A stretch of DNA of 64,000 nucleotides, taken from NCBI GenBank assembly GCA_964466185.1, contig CAYXMS010000001.1:22973-86972 (forward strand), in the 5' to 3' direction. Both the position numbers and the translations under genes were made by a program. The DNA comes from CAZTYI01 sp964466185. GTDB taxonomy: Bacteria; Chlamydiota; Chlamydiia; Chlamydiales; SM23-39. The notes under the pieces are model-generated. The model worked only from the letters and a program-made list of their open reading frames with translations. It ran no database searches and was not told where the DNA came from. The first letter of the stretch is position 1. Each line of letters begins with the position of its first letter. Shown in pieces: positions 33,584 to 42,364 of this stretch.

Positions 33584-33663
33584 ATAACGCTCCTTATTCA
33601 GCCAGTTTAAGATCCGCTGGTCTTTTTCTATGGAGGGCCTTCCTTTAGATAGGGGTGATTGTC
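32850..33663 (-). mobile_element. HEARO/IscB element carrying the decayed iscB
   Basis: Reading leftward it begins GACAATCACCCCTATCTAAAGG and shares the AAACTGGCTG, TACACACCTACG, AGGCGGAACAGAAC and terminal CCATGCTGTCATTTTTC blocks with the copies at 46812-47196 and 23486-23826. The 5' conserved part of about 250 bases is the putative omega RNA, followed by the iscB remnant. The 3' end abuts the ATGA start codon of the CT646-like gene. Confidence 0.7.
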
Positions 33664-33760
33664 GGTATTTTAGACCCTATAAAATATAGTTACGCAGCTC
33701 AAAAACAGGGGTATTTTAGATATAAGGGCAATTAGATAAAAGAGTTTGCTTAAAAAAAAT

Positions 33761-33807
33761 CTGGAAATAAGTTAAAATTTAAATTCTGGAAATAAGTTAA
33801 AGTTTAA
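33761..33807 (+). promoter_or_regulatory. 22-bp direct repeat upstream of yggT
   Basis: CTGGAAATAAGTTAAAATTTAA (33761-33782) recurs at 33786-33807 with one difference, at a 25-base period, ending 11 bases before the yggT start. It may be an operator or a duplicated promoter element. Confidence 0.4.
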
Positions 33808-33818
33808 ATAAAAATTTT

Positions 33819-34067
33819 ATGTTGCTTAATTTATTAAATTTATTGTTTACCGTTTATACCCTGCTTTTACTAGGCCGTATTATAGGTTCCTGGTTTATGG
33901 GCTATAGTAATAATCCCGTCTGGATTTTTATTTGTAGGTATACCGATCCTTATTTAAATATTTTTCGGAGGTTTATTCCTCCTTTGGGCAATTTTGATAT
34001 CAGTCCGCTAGTAGCTTTTTTTGTTCTCAAATTTCTGCAAAGCTTTTTAATCAATATTTTACGATGA
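33819..34067 (+). CDS. yggT: YggT family integral membrane protein
   Basis: 82 residues with two hydrophobic segments (LLFTVYTLLLLGRIIGSW and ISPLVAFFVLKFLQSF) joined by the family block YTDPYLNIFRRFIPPLGNFD. YggT proteins sit in the inner membrane and are linked to osmotic protection or membrane-complex positioning in other bacteria. It overlaps dus by four bases (ATGA), so the two are coupled. A CT645-type gene precedes the Dus gene in Chlamydia as I remember it. Confidence 0.8.
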   Translation: MLLNLLNLLFTVYTLLLLGRIIGSWFMGYSNNPVWIFICRYTDPYLNIFRRFIPPLGNFDISPLVAFFVLKFLQSFLINILR

Positions 34068-35086
34068 ATTTTTTTTTGCGTTATTTTCAATTAGGCGGGC
34101 TTTTTGTGCCCAATATATTGTGCGCTCCACTGGCCGGATATACAGATCAGCCTTGGCGGCAAATTTATCGTAAGTTTTTTTCAGGTTTGATGTTTTGTGA
34201 AATGGTGAAAATGCAGGCTTTGGTTAGGAAAATCCCCGAGACTTGGCGGTATTTAAATTTTTCTCAGATGGAAAGGCCGATTGGCGCTCAAATATATGGA
34301 AGCGACCCTGCTTTAGCAGCTTCATCTGCTCAGATATTGGAAGATTTGGGTTTTGATGCTCTTTGTTTAAATTGCGGCTGTCCTGTTAAAAAAATTGTCA
34401 AAGACGGCAGCGGATCTGCTCTTTTGAAAAATCCTAAATTGCTGGCAAAAATTTTATCCAATATGACCGGACAGGTGAAAATTCCTGTTGTTTTAAAAAT
34501 TAGAACCGGCTGGGATGTAAATTCTGTTAATGCTTTAGAAATTACAAAAATAGCCGAAGAGTCAGGGGCAAAAGCTTTGATCATTCATGGGCGGACTAGA
34601 AGCATGGGATATCGGGGGCAGCCTGATTTAATAACAATTCGTAAATGCAAAGAAAAAGCAGGCATACCGGTGATTGGCAATGGCGGGCTTTTTTCTAAAA
34701 AAGATGTAGAAAAAATGTTTCTGGAAACCGGCTGCGACGGCGTTATGCTGGCCAGAGGCATTATTGGCCAGCCCCAGTTTTTTCTGGAACTAACCGGTAA
34801 TTTTTGGCAGATGCAAAAAGACAAAGTTTCTGTGATTAAAAAAGTTTTGTTGGAACATTTTCTGTTAATTCAAAAGTATCGTTTTTTAGAAGATCATAAG
34901 GCAGTTTGCGATATGAGAAGACTGATTGGCTGGTATTTAAAATTTTGTTCGAAAACCAGGGAACTAAAACAGGCGGTTTTTAAAGCTGCTTCTTCTACGG
35001 AAATTTTACATTTAATAGAAAATTATCCTTGGGATAAGATGGTGTATCAAAATCCAGTATATCTTTATAATTTAATTAAAGATTAA
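34064..35086 (+). CDS. dus: tRNA-dihydrouridine synthase (DusB-like)
   Basis: FMN-dependent enzyme reducing uridines in the tRNA D-loop. 340 residues, TIM barrel followed by a helical C-terminal domain. Visible motifs are the FMN-loop CAPLAGYTDQPWRQIYRKF near residue 20, the catalytic Cys in LNCGCPVKKIVKDGSGSALL, VVLKIRTGWD and IHGRTRSMGYRGQPD, and the phosphate-binding VIGNGGLFSKKDV with GVMLARGIIGQP. It corresponds to yohI of Chlamydia. Coupled to yggT upstream. Confidence 0.92.
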   Translation: MNFFLRYFQLGGLFVPNILCAPLAGYTDQPWRQIYRKFFSGLMFCEMVKMQALVRKIPETWRYLNFSQMERPIGAQIYGSDPALAASSAQILEDLGFDALCLNCGCPVKKIVKDGSGSALLKNPKLLAKILSNMTGQVKIPVVLKIRTGWDVNSVNALEITKIAEESGAKALIIHGRTRSMGYRGQPDLITIRKCKEKAGIPVIGNGGLFSKKDVEKMFLETGCDGVMLARGIIGQPQFFLELTGNFWQMQKDKVSVIKKVLLEHFLLIQKYRFLEDHKAVCDMRRLIGWYLKFCSKTRELKQAVFKAASSTEILHLIENYPWDKMVYQNPVYLYNLIKD

Positions 35087-35135
35087 GGTTTCCAACTTTT
35101 TAACAGCGTTATGCAAAACTAGAAAAATTTTTAAT

Positions 35136-35408
35136 ATGCAGTGGGAATTAAAAGCTATTTTTAAAGGTCTGGTTCAAGGAGTATTTTTTCGTTCTTCAGT
35201 TCAGAAATATGCTCAAAAATTGCAGCTGACAGGGTTTGCGAAAAATTTAGCGGACGGTTCGGTTTTGGTAGTGGCTGTTGGCGAAAAAGATAAATTAAAA
35301 AAACTTTTGGAAGAAATTAAACAAAAGCCGGGATTTGGCAGCATTGATAGTATGGAAACAGAATATTATCAAGCTAGAGAAAATCATCAAGGTTTTTTGA
35401 TACTCTAA
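35136..35408 (+). CDS. acyP: Acylphosphatase
   Basis: 90 residues, the standard length. Hydrolyses acyl phosphates. The phosphate loop with catalytic Arg is VQGVFFRSSVQKYAQKL (residues 14-30), and the catalytic Asn is in GFAKNLADGSVLVVAVG. It follows dus on the same strand after 49 bases. Its biological role in chlamydiae is not known. Confidence 0.9.
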   Translation: MQWELKAIFKGLVQGVFFRSSVQKYAQKLQLTGFAKNLADGSVLVVAVGEKDKLKKLLEEIKQKPGFGSIDSMETEYYQARENHQGFLIL

Positions 35409-35438
35409 AAAAGATGCAAAATTTGGAATTTTTAAATT

Positions 35439-36062
35439 TTACGCTTTTTCTAGAATCAAAGACTGTAGAAAAGGCATGATTTTATCTAAAGCTTTACGTC
35501 GATGGGAAATCTTATTTTTTAAAGAGTCTCCTAGTTCGGCAAAAGTTTTATGATAATCTGATTTAATAAAAAGAGGATCATATCCGAAGCCATTGCCGCC
35601 TTTTTCCTGCTGTGTTATTGTACCTTCGACTGAAGCGCAGACAGATTTTTTAAGGCCATCGCTTGAGGCTAAAGCTATGCAGCATTCAAAATAGGCCCAG
35701 CGTTGGGTGTCTTTGAAATTTCCCAGATTAGAAAGCAGTTTTTTACGATTATCTGCATCAGTTGCATTTTGCCCTGCATAACGGGCTGAATAAATGCCCG
35801 GCTCGCCTTTTAATGCGGGAACTACTAAACCTGAATCATCGGCTAAAACCCATTGTTTCAGGGCTTGGGCGGCGTGCTGTGCTTTTAAAACAGCATTTTC
35901 TTTAAAAGAAGAACCAGTTTCTTGAGGCGGCTGATAATGGGGAAAATCTTTTAGGCTTAAAATGTCTAAATGTTTGAATTCATGTAAAAGGATTTTATAT
36001 TCTCTTAATTTATGGAAATTGCCGGTAGCAATGACAAGCTGGAAAAAATTCTTTTTAGACAT
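35439..36062 (-). CDS. rdgB: XTP/dITP pyrophosphatase (RdgB/HAM1)
   Basis: House-cleaning enzyme hydrolysing dITP, XTP and dHAPTP. Start ATG at 36062 (MSKKNFFQLVIATGNFHKL) with AAAGAGA upstream. A TTG six codons earlier is an unlikely start. Motifs are IATGNFHKLREYK, ADDSGLVVPALKGEPGIYSA, GGNGFGYDPLF and KNKISHRRKALDKI. About 207 residues. Convergent with acylphosphatase. Confidence 0.93.
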   Translation of the reverse strand: MSKKNFFQLVIATGNFHKLREYKILLHEFKHLDILSLKDFPHYQPPQETGSSFKENAVLKAQHAAQALKQWVLADDSGLVVPALKGEPGIYSARYAGQNATDADNRKKLLSNLGNFKDTQRWAYFECCIALASSDGLKKSVCASVEGTITQQEKGGNGFGYDPLFIKSDYHKTFAELGDSLKNKISHRRKALDKIMPFLQSLILEKA

Positions 36063-36198
36063 ATTTTGTTCTCTTTTCAATGATTTTTTAAAAATCCAAA
36101 AATAACCTTATACATAATATGCAAACAATTGCATTTTACAATGTTGAATATCAATCAGTACTAAACATTTCTAAGAGTTAATAAAGATATAGCTTTTT

Positions 36199-38361
36199 TC
36201 AGTTCAAATAGCTAGTGATTTTCAGAATTTGATATTCTTGATTTTGGAAAGAGAATGTATCATTTACTTTTAACCCTGTCATTTTTTGGGCCAGCTGTGA
36301 CTGAAAAGAAAAAATCTTTTGTTCCGGATCGGCTTCCCATGGTCCTAAAATAGTAAAGGTCTCTGTTTGGCCATCCTGCTTTTTACACTCTACAATATTG
36401 CCGGGACCTATTTTGTTTAGAGAAATATCATCTTTAGTCAAAATACGGGCATTTTTGATCTGGTCTGAGAGCAATTTTAATTCAGATTGAATTCTGTCTC
36501 TTCTTTCTAGGGCCGCTTTGTATTCGGCATTTTCTCTTAGATCTCCATGGCTGCGGGCTTCTTCGATTTCTTTGGCATTTTTAACCATTTCAACAGTGCC
36601 CAGTTCTTTAATTTGATTTTGAGTTTTTAAAAAGCCTTTTTTAGTTGTCCATATAACAGACGATTTTTGATCTTTTTTCCTTGCTGCTTTTTGTTTTTTT
36701 AAAGACGGAGAATAAGTTTCTCCTAAAGAATTAATAATTTTCATTTCATGTTCTGACAAATTTTTACATTTAGTAGAAAGTAACATAAATTCTTCAATTT
36801 CTTTTTCTTGAGCGTTTTGCATAAAATTGCGCACTAATTTAAAATTGTCGAAAATCAGCATGTTGGTAATTTTTTTGGCTAAATCTTTCATTTCCGGATT
36901 AGTGCTGATTGAGGATAATAAAACCATCAAGTTTTCAAGAAATTTATTTTTGAGTTGTTTGTCAAAATAAAAATAATCTTCGTCTTTGATAACTTTTTGA
37001 AAATACCAAATAAAAACAATCGGATGTTTTAAAGGATCTAAAACCAGGTCTTTGATTTTTTGTTTGAGCTGCTCTTGCTTTTTACTTTTAATCAGTTCTT
37101 CAAAAATAAAATCGCGAATAAAATGTTTTTGGCTTAAGAAAAACTCTTCCAAAAACAAATCTTCCCAGTTTCCGAGATGTTTTTTTATTTTTTCCAAAAA
37201 CTTTTTTTGGAAGTGGATGATGTTAATTTCTTTTAAAAGGACTAAAGGATTTTTTTCCTGCTTTAGGATGCCAGCTATTTTGTCTTCGAATTTATTTTCA
37301 GGGCAAATTTCCAGAAGTAAAAATAAAATTTGAGTCCGGTCGACTTTGTTGATCTCTGGATTTTCGCTCATTTCTAATAATTTGGAATATAAAGAAGTTT
37401 TAAATTCTTCATTTTTCAGGGTTTGAGGAAAATCCCTTAAAAAAGCATACACTAATTGAATGTTACCTTTAATATTGGGCGCTTTTTCTAGTTCCAGATA
37501 CAATTTTTCTTCGTGAGACAATTCATTTTTTCTTAAAATAAAAGGGGAGTTTAGATCTTCCGGGGTTTCTATTTTAGTGCTTTTCTTAAGTTTGGAGCGG
37601 GTGTTCTGCCACCATTTGCTCCATTCTTTTTCCGGGATGATAAGCTCTGCCAGTTCATCTTTAATTTCTGCAGCAGTTTTAGGTCCTAAGTCTTTTAAAA
37701 GCAAAGTAATTAATTCTACAGGATTTTCAGAAGCTAATTTTTCTAAAGTCTCTGGCTGTCCAAAACGTAAAGCTAAAAAATGGTCGTCCGGAAGCGGGTT
37801 CAAAGTTTTTAAAGCTTTGATAAAAGTTAAATGTTTGGGTTCGATCACATATTCAAACTCAATGGTCATTTCTTCACGGATATTGGAAAAATCAATAATT
37901 TCACCAGCTCCCCATCCTGCGGTATGATAAACAAATTTTCCTACGCCCAAGTGGCTTAAAAGCTCATATCCTGAAATAGCTCCTTGAAAATTCTCTCCTC
38001 TGTGGCGTAAGCCGATCAGCCTGATTTTATCATTAAAGTAGGAATCGTTGGGATATTTGGCTTTTAAATAGTTATACGCTAGATTGGCTAAATCTTCAGA
38101 GTTGGTGTTTTGAATGTCTAAAATCAGTTTGACAATTAGATCTTTTTCAGGGCTCTCGGGCAGGTTTTTCCATAAAGGCAGACAGCGGTCTACATGCTGG
38201 CCGAATTTTGATAAGAGACATGAATTTTTAGCGAGAGTTAAAATCTGAACTAGTTCTTTTGGATCTATGGTTTCTGAATGATAATATTCTTCCCATATTT
38301 TTAAAAATTCATAATAATTATTTTCTTCAATCTTTTTTTTAAATTCTTTTAAATAACTCAT
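36199..38361 (-). CDS. greA: Transcript cleavage factor GreA with long chlamydial N-terminal extension
   Basis: Rescues backtracked RNA polymerase by stimulating cleavage. Only the last 150 of 720 residues are GreA: a coiled coil (IKELGTVEMVKNAKEIEEAR SHGDLRENAEYKAALERRDR as two adjoining motif blocks) and the globular C-terminal domain ending YQILKITSYLN. The first 560 residues are helical-repeat-like and unique to the chlamydial form, which is about 715 residues in Chlamydia. The extension may dock other partners, but no function is established. The Asp-Leu-Arg-Glu-Asn tip motif is intact, so cleavage activity is likely. The 250-base spacer upstream is shared with thyX and holds no gene. 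Confidence 0.9.
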   Translation of the reverse strand: MSYLKEFKKKIEENNYYEFLKIWEEYYHSETIDPKELVQILTLAKNSCLLSKFGQHVDRCLPLWKNLPESPEKDLIVKLILDIQNTNSEDLANLAYNYLKAKYPNDSYFNDKIRLIGLRHRGENFQGAISGYELLSHLGVGKFVYHTAGWGAGEIIDFSNIREEMTIEFEYVIEPKHLTFIKALKTLNPLPDDHFLALRFGQPETLEKLASENPVELITLLLKDLGPKTAAEIKDELAELIIPEKEWSKWWQNTRSKLKKSTKIETPEDLNSPFILRKNELSHEEKLYLELEKAPNIKGNIQLVYAFLRDFPQTLKNEEFKTSLYSKLLEMSENPEINKVDRTQILFLLLEICPENKFEDKIAGILKQEKNPLVLLKEINIIHFQKKFLEKIKKHLGNWEDLFLEEFFLSQKHFIRDFIFEELIKSKKQEQLKQKIKDLVLDPLKHPIVFIWYFQKVIKDEDYFYFDKQLKNKFLENLMVLLSSISTNPEMKDLAKKITNMLIFDNFKLVRNFMQNAQEKEIEEFMLLSTKCKNLSEHEMKIINSLGETYSPSLKKQKAARKKDQKSSVIWTTKKGFLKTQNQIKELGTVEMVKNAKEIEEARSHGDLRENAEYKAALERRDRIQSELKLLSDQIKNARILTKDDISLNKIGPGNIVECKKQDGQTETFTILGPWEADPEQKIFSFQSQLAQKMTGLKVNDTFSFQNQEYQILKITSYLN

Positions 38362-38612
38362 TTTTTTATTTTAAAAATAATTTTAATTATATTAATGAAA
38401 AATCTATAAAAACAGGTTTTTTGCAAATCGGAAATTAGTATATTACCCTGCATAATAATGTTCAACAATGTTTAATAATAAATTATTTTGTCTGAAAACC
38501 AAATCTTTTATTTTTAATAGACAATTTTACTTGCTAAAAGCTGAAAATATATGGCACTCTGAAGTTAGATTTTTTTTTTGAATTTAAACAATAAAGGCTA
38601 GGAGTTGAAGTT

Positions 38613-40265
38613 GTGTCTGAAGAATTTGAAAATTTTACCGATGCCCAAAAAAAGATTTTAAAAAAGTTTGTTTCTAATACAGACTTAAACGTTTTTGCTA
38701 TTCGGAATTTGCCGGAAGTTGTCAAAGGGGCTTTATTTTCTCGTTATTCGAGATCCAGTCTGGGTCTGAGAAATTTGCTTTTAAATGAATTTATCCAAAA
38801 TGAAGATACCTCTTTCACGGCTATTGCAGGAGTGGCTCATGAATTAAAAGAGACCCCTTCTTTAGAACAGCAGAGCGCAGCTATTCAAAAAGCCCAGAGC
38901 TTTTATAATCGTATTCTGGACGGATACGGTGACGATTCGATCGGCGAGCTGGGGGGCGCCCATTTGGCTATGGAAAATATTTCTATGATTGCTGCCAAAC
39001 AAATTGAAGATTGCAGGATCGGCGGCTCTCCCTTGGAAAAATCCACTCGTTATATGTATTTTGACCAGAAGATTGATGGAGAATATTTGTTTTATAAAGA
39101 ACCGGTTTTAATGACTTCTGCTTATAAAGAACTATATTTAGAGACTTGCAATTTATTATTTGAAACCTATTCTAATTTGATACCCCCTTTAACAGCCTTG
39201 ATTGAAAAAAAATTCCCTAAATCAGAACAAATCTCAAAAAATGCTTATAGCGCTGCTTTGCGAGCTAAGGTTTTGGATTGTTTGCGAGGACTTCTGCCAG
39301 CTTCTACTTTGACAAATGTAGGGCTGTTCGGCAATGGCAGATTTTTTGAAAAATTGCTTCAGCAGTTAAAAGCGAATAATTTAACGGAAATGCAGGACTT
39401 GGGTAAATTGGCTTTTCAAGAGCTTTCCAAAACCATTCCTTCTTTTATTCGCAGATCAGATACGGATAATCGTTATTATCAAAAATTTGTCCAGTTTATG
39501 GACGAAGTAAAAAAAGAATTAAAAGAGCAGTCTAAAGAGCGTGAGTCTGAAATAGAAGAAGATACAAATGCCGATATCGTCAGATTGATAAATTGCGATC
39601 ATGATGCAATTTTTAAAGTCGCAGCGTCTTTGCTTTTTGCCAATAGCCATAAAAGTTTGGAAAAGGCAGAGCAATATGTTAAAAATCTGCCCTGTTTTGA
39701 AATTGAGAAAATTTTTGCCGCAGCTTCCGATGCCAGGGAAAATCGCCGTCATAAATCCCCCAGAGCCCTGGAACGAGCTAATTTTACGTTTGAGTTTGTA
39801 GCCGATTTCGGCATTTACAGGGATTTACAGCGGCATAGGACATTGACCCAGGAAAGGCAGCAATTAAGCTGTAATTATGGATATTTTATACCACAGGAAA
39901 TTTTAAAAACTGAAATGGAAAAAGAATATTGCCAGGCTTTGAATAACGCCAAAAAAGCTTATGATACCATGTCTAAGCAGCTGCCGGAAGAGGCGCAATA
40001 TGTAGTGCCGATGGCCTATAATATGCGTTGGTATTTCCAGATTAACCTGCGTGCGTTGCAATGGCTTTGCGAGTTAAGGTCTTCTCCTGCCGGCCATCCC
40101 AGTTACAGATATGCAGCTCAGGAAATGGCCAAACAGGTTATGGAAAAATTTCCCGAGTTTTCCTGCTTTTTTAAATTTGTAGATTTCGATGGATATGACT
40201 TGGGCAGAATGAAACAGGAAATGCGAATCGCCGATAAAAAGAAATTACAGGAAATTATCTTTTAA
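38613..40265 (+). CDS. thyX: FAD-dependent thymidylate synthase ThyX, long chlamydial form
   Basis: Makes dTMP from dUMP with FAD and methylene-THF. Start GTG at 38613 with AGGAG eight bases upstream. 550 residues, about twice a usual ThyX. The second half holds a ThyX-like motif, DLQRHRTLTQERQQLSCNYG, in place of the RHRxxSxxxxSxR consensus, followed by MRWYFQINLRALQWLCELR with the conserved Arg residues. The first half looks like a divergent duplicate (FSRYSRSSLGLRNLLLNEF, IEDCRIGGSPLEKSTRYMYF). The altered motif is also a property of the long chlamydial protein as I recall. uvrB follows after six bases. Confidence 0.85.
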   Translation: MSEEFENFTDAQKKILKKFVSNTDLNVFAIRNLPEVVKGALFSRYSRSSLGLRNLLLNEFIQNEDTSFTAIAGVAHELKETPSLEQQSAAIQKAQSFYNRILDGYGDDSIGELGGAHLAMENISMIAAKQIEDCRIGGSPLEKSTRYMYFDQKIDGEYLFYKEPVLMTSAYKELYLETCNLLFETYSNLIPPLTALIEKKFPKSEQISKNAYSAALRAKVLDCLRGLLPASTLTNVGLFGNGRFFEKLLQQLKANNLTEMQDLGKLAFQELSKTIPSFIRRSDTDNRYYQKFVQFMDEVKKELKEQSKERESEIEEDTNADIVRLINCDHDAIFKVAASLLFANSHKSLEKAEQYVKNLPCFEIEKIFAAASDARENRRHKSPRALERANFTFEFVADFGIYRDLQRHRTLTQERQQLSCNYGYFIPQEILKTEMEKEYCQALNNAKKAYDTMSKQLPEEAQYVVPMAYNMRWYFQINLRALQWLCELRSSPAGHPSYRYAAQEMAKQVMEKFPEFSCFFKFVDFDGYDLGRMKQEMRIADKKKLQEIIF

Positions 40266-40271
40266 AAAATC

Positions 40272-42266
40272 ATGTTTTCTTTGAAAACTTCTTTTCTGCC
40301 TTGCGGAGACCAGCCTCAAGCAATTGAGGCTTTGTCTGACTTTGTTTTAAAAGGTAAAACAGCTTCTGTTTTGCTGGGCATTACCGGTTCCGGTAAAACT
40401 TTTACCATGGCTAACATTATTCAAAAAACTCAAAAGCCAACCCTGATTTTGGCGCATAATAAAACTTTGGCCGCCCAACTTTATCAGGAATTTAAAATTT
40501 TTTTTCCGGAAAATGCAGTTGAGTATTTTGTCTCATATTATGACTATTATCAGCCGGAAGCTTATATTCCTCGTACTGATACCTATATAGAAAAGGACTT
40601 GGCGATTAATGACCGGATTGAAAAAATGCGTTTGTCGGCCACCCGCTCTTTAATCGAAAGAAAAGATGTTATAATAGTAGCCTCTGTGTCTTGCATTTAT
40701 GGGTTAGGCATGCCTGAGTTTTATGCTAAAATGGCTCTTGCTTTACAAACAGGCCAAAAAATTAAAAGAGATGATCTGCTGCTTCATTTGGTTGAGCTGC
40801 GTTACAGCCGCAATGACTATGAACTGACCCGTTCTAATTTTAGAGTCCGCGGCGATGTTTTGGAAATTGTTCCTGCTTATGAAGATGATAAAGGCTACCG
40901 GATTGAATTTTTTGCCGATGAGATCGAAAAAATATCCGAGATTGATCCTTTGACAGGACAAAAGAAAAAAATCTTAAACAAAATCAGTATTTATCCAGGC
41001 TCTCATTATGTGACTCCGGAAGATGTGAGACAAGATGCTATTTCTTCCATTAAAAAAGAGTTGGAAGAAAGATTGAAATATTTTGAAAAAGAAGAAAAAC
41101 TGTTGGAAAAGCAAAGGCTTAAAGAAAAGACCGAACATGATTTGGAAATGATCCGGGAAATTGGCTTTTGCAAGGGTATTGAAAACTATTCCCGTCATTT
41201 TTCTGCCCGCTTGCCCGGGGAGCCTCCCCCTTGTCTTTTAGAGTATTTTCCCAATGATTTTTTAGTTTTTATTGATGAGTCGCATCAAACGATACCCCAG
41301 TTACATGCCATGTATAATGGCGATCGGGCCCGTAAAAATGCTTTAGTTGAATTCGGCTTCCGCCTGCCTTCGGCGTTTGATAACCGGCCTCTTAAATTTG
41401 ACGAGGCTGTAGCTAGATTAAAGCAGATGATTTTTGTTTCGGCAACTCCCGGCAAGTGGGAACTTGAAGAGGCTGACAACAGAGTTGTCGAGCAGATCCT
41501 CAGGCCGACCGGGCTTTTAGATCCCGAGATCAAAATAAAACCCGTACAAGGCCAGGTCGATGATGTTTTAGAAGAAATTCGTAAAGAGACTGCTAAAAAT
41601 GGCAGAGTTCTGGTAACCACTTTAACAAAAAGATTGGCCGAGGATCTGACTAAATATTTGACTGATATCGGCGTTAGGGCTAAATATTTGCATTCGGATA
41701 TTGATACTTTGGAAAGAATGAGGCTGCTTAAAAATTTAAGACGAAAAGAGTTCGATGTTTTGGTCGGCATCAATCTTTTGCGGGAAGGGCTGGACATTCC
41801 CGAAGTTTCTTTGGTTGCCATTTTAGATGCTGACAAAGAAGGCTTTTTAAGAAGCGAGACTGCTTTGATTCAAACTTGCGGCAGGGCTTCTCGCAACGTT
41901 TCCGGTCGGGTTGTCATGTATGCCGATAAAATAACCCGTTCAATTCAAAACTGCATTGCGATTGTTTGTAAAAGAAGAGAATATCAAAAAGCTTATAATG
42001 CTAAACATGGTATTATTCCTAAAACAATTATCAAATCTCTGGCCGAATCTTTGGAAGAGACTTTTGGTTTTTTGCCCGAAAAGGATCAAAATGTAAAGCC
42101 GCTTGACGCTTGTAAAGACAAACCCTTGACGATAGATGAGCTGGAGGACAAGATTAAAAAAACTAAAAAGTTGATGCTCAAGGCTGCTAAAGAACTGGAT
42201 TTTGAAACAGCAGCTAAATACAGGGATTTGCTCCATTATTATCAAGGTCTGGAAATTATTGGGTAA
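40272..42266 (+). CDS. uvrB: Excinuclease ABC subunit B
   Basis: DNA-damage verification helicase of nucleotide excision repair. 664 residues. Walker A is LLGITGSGKTFTMAN, the beta-hairpin is FVSYYDYYQPEAYIPRTDT, and helicase motifs include FIDESHQTIPQLHAMYNGDR, FVSATPGKWE and VGINLLREGLDIPEVSLV with QTCGRASRN. The C-terminal UVR motif LEDKIKKTKKLMLKAAKEL binds UvrC. It starts six bases after thyX and is presumably co-transcribed with it. Confidence 0.97.
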   Translation: MFSLKTSFLPCGDQPQAIEALSDFVLKGKTASVLLGITGSGKTFTMANIIQKTQKPTLILAHNKTLAAQLYQEFKIFFPENAVEYFVSYYDYYQPEAYIPRTDTYIEKDLAINDRIEKMRLSATRSLIERKDVIIVASVSCIYGLGMPEFYAKMALALQTGQKIKRDDLLLHLVELRYSRNDYELTRSNFRVRGDVLEIVPAYEDDKGYRIEFFADEIEKISEIDPLTGQKKKILNKISIYPGSHYVTPEDVRQDAISSIKKELEERLKYFEKEEKLLEKQRLKEKTEHDLEMIREIGFCKGIENYSRHFSARLPGEPPPCLLEYFPNDFLVFIDESHQTIPQLHAMYNGDRARKNALVEFGFRLPSAFDNRPLKFDEAVARLKQMIFVSATPGKWELEEADNRVVEQILRPTGLLDPEIKIKPVQGQVDDVLEEIRKETAKNGRVLVTTLTKRLAEDLTKYLTDIGVRAKYLHSDIDTLERMRLLKNLRRKEFDVLVGINLLREGLDIPEVSLVAILDADKEGFLRSETALIQTCGRASRNVSGRVVMYADKITRSIQNCIAIVCKRREYQKAYNAKHGIIPKTIIKSLAESLEETFGFLPEKDQNVKPLDACKDKPLTIDELEDKIKKTKKLMLKAAKELDFETAAKYRDLLHYYQGLEIIG

Positions 42267-42364
42267 TTAAAATATTTTGGTTTTTTGCCAATTATTAACT
42301 GGTCATAAATTTTCTTTTTTCTTATATTTTTTTTAAAATTTTTAATTTAAAAAGGTAAATCAAT

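Noticed and set aside
33300..33663. Group II intron or retron explanation for the repeated element
   Set aside because: No reverse transcriptase and no domain V-like hairpin was seen, while the bridge-helix and RuvC-I signature identify IscB.
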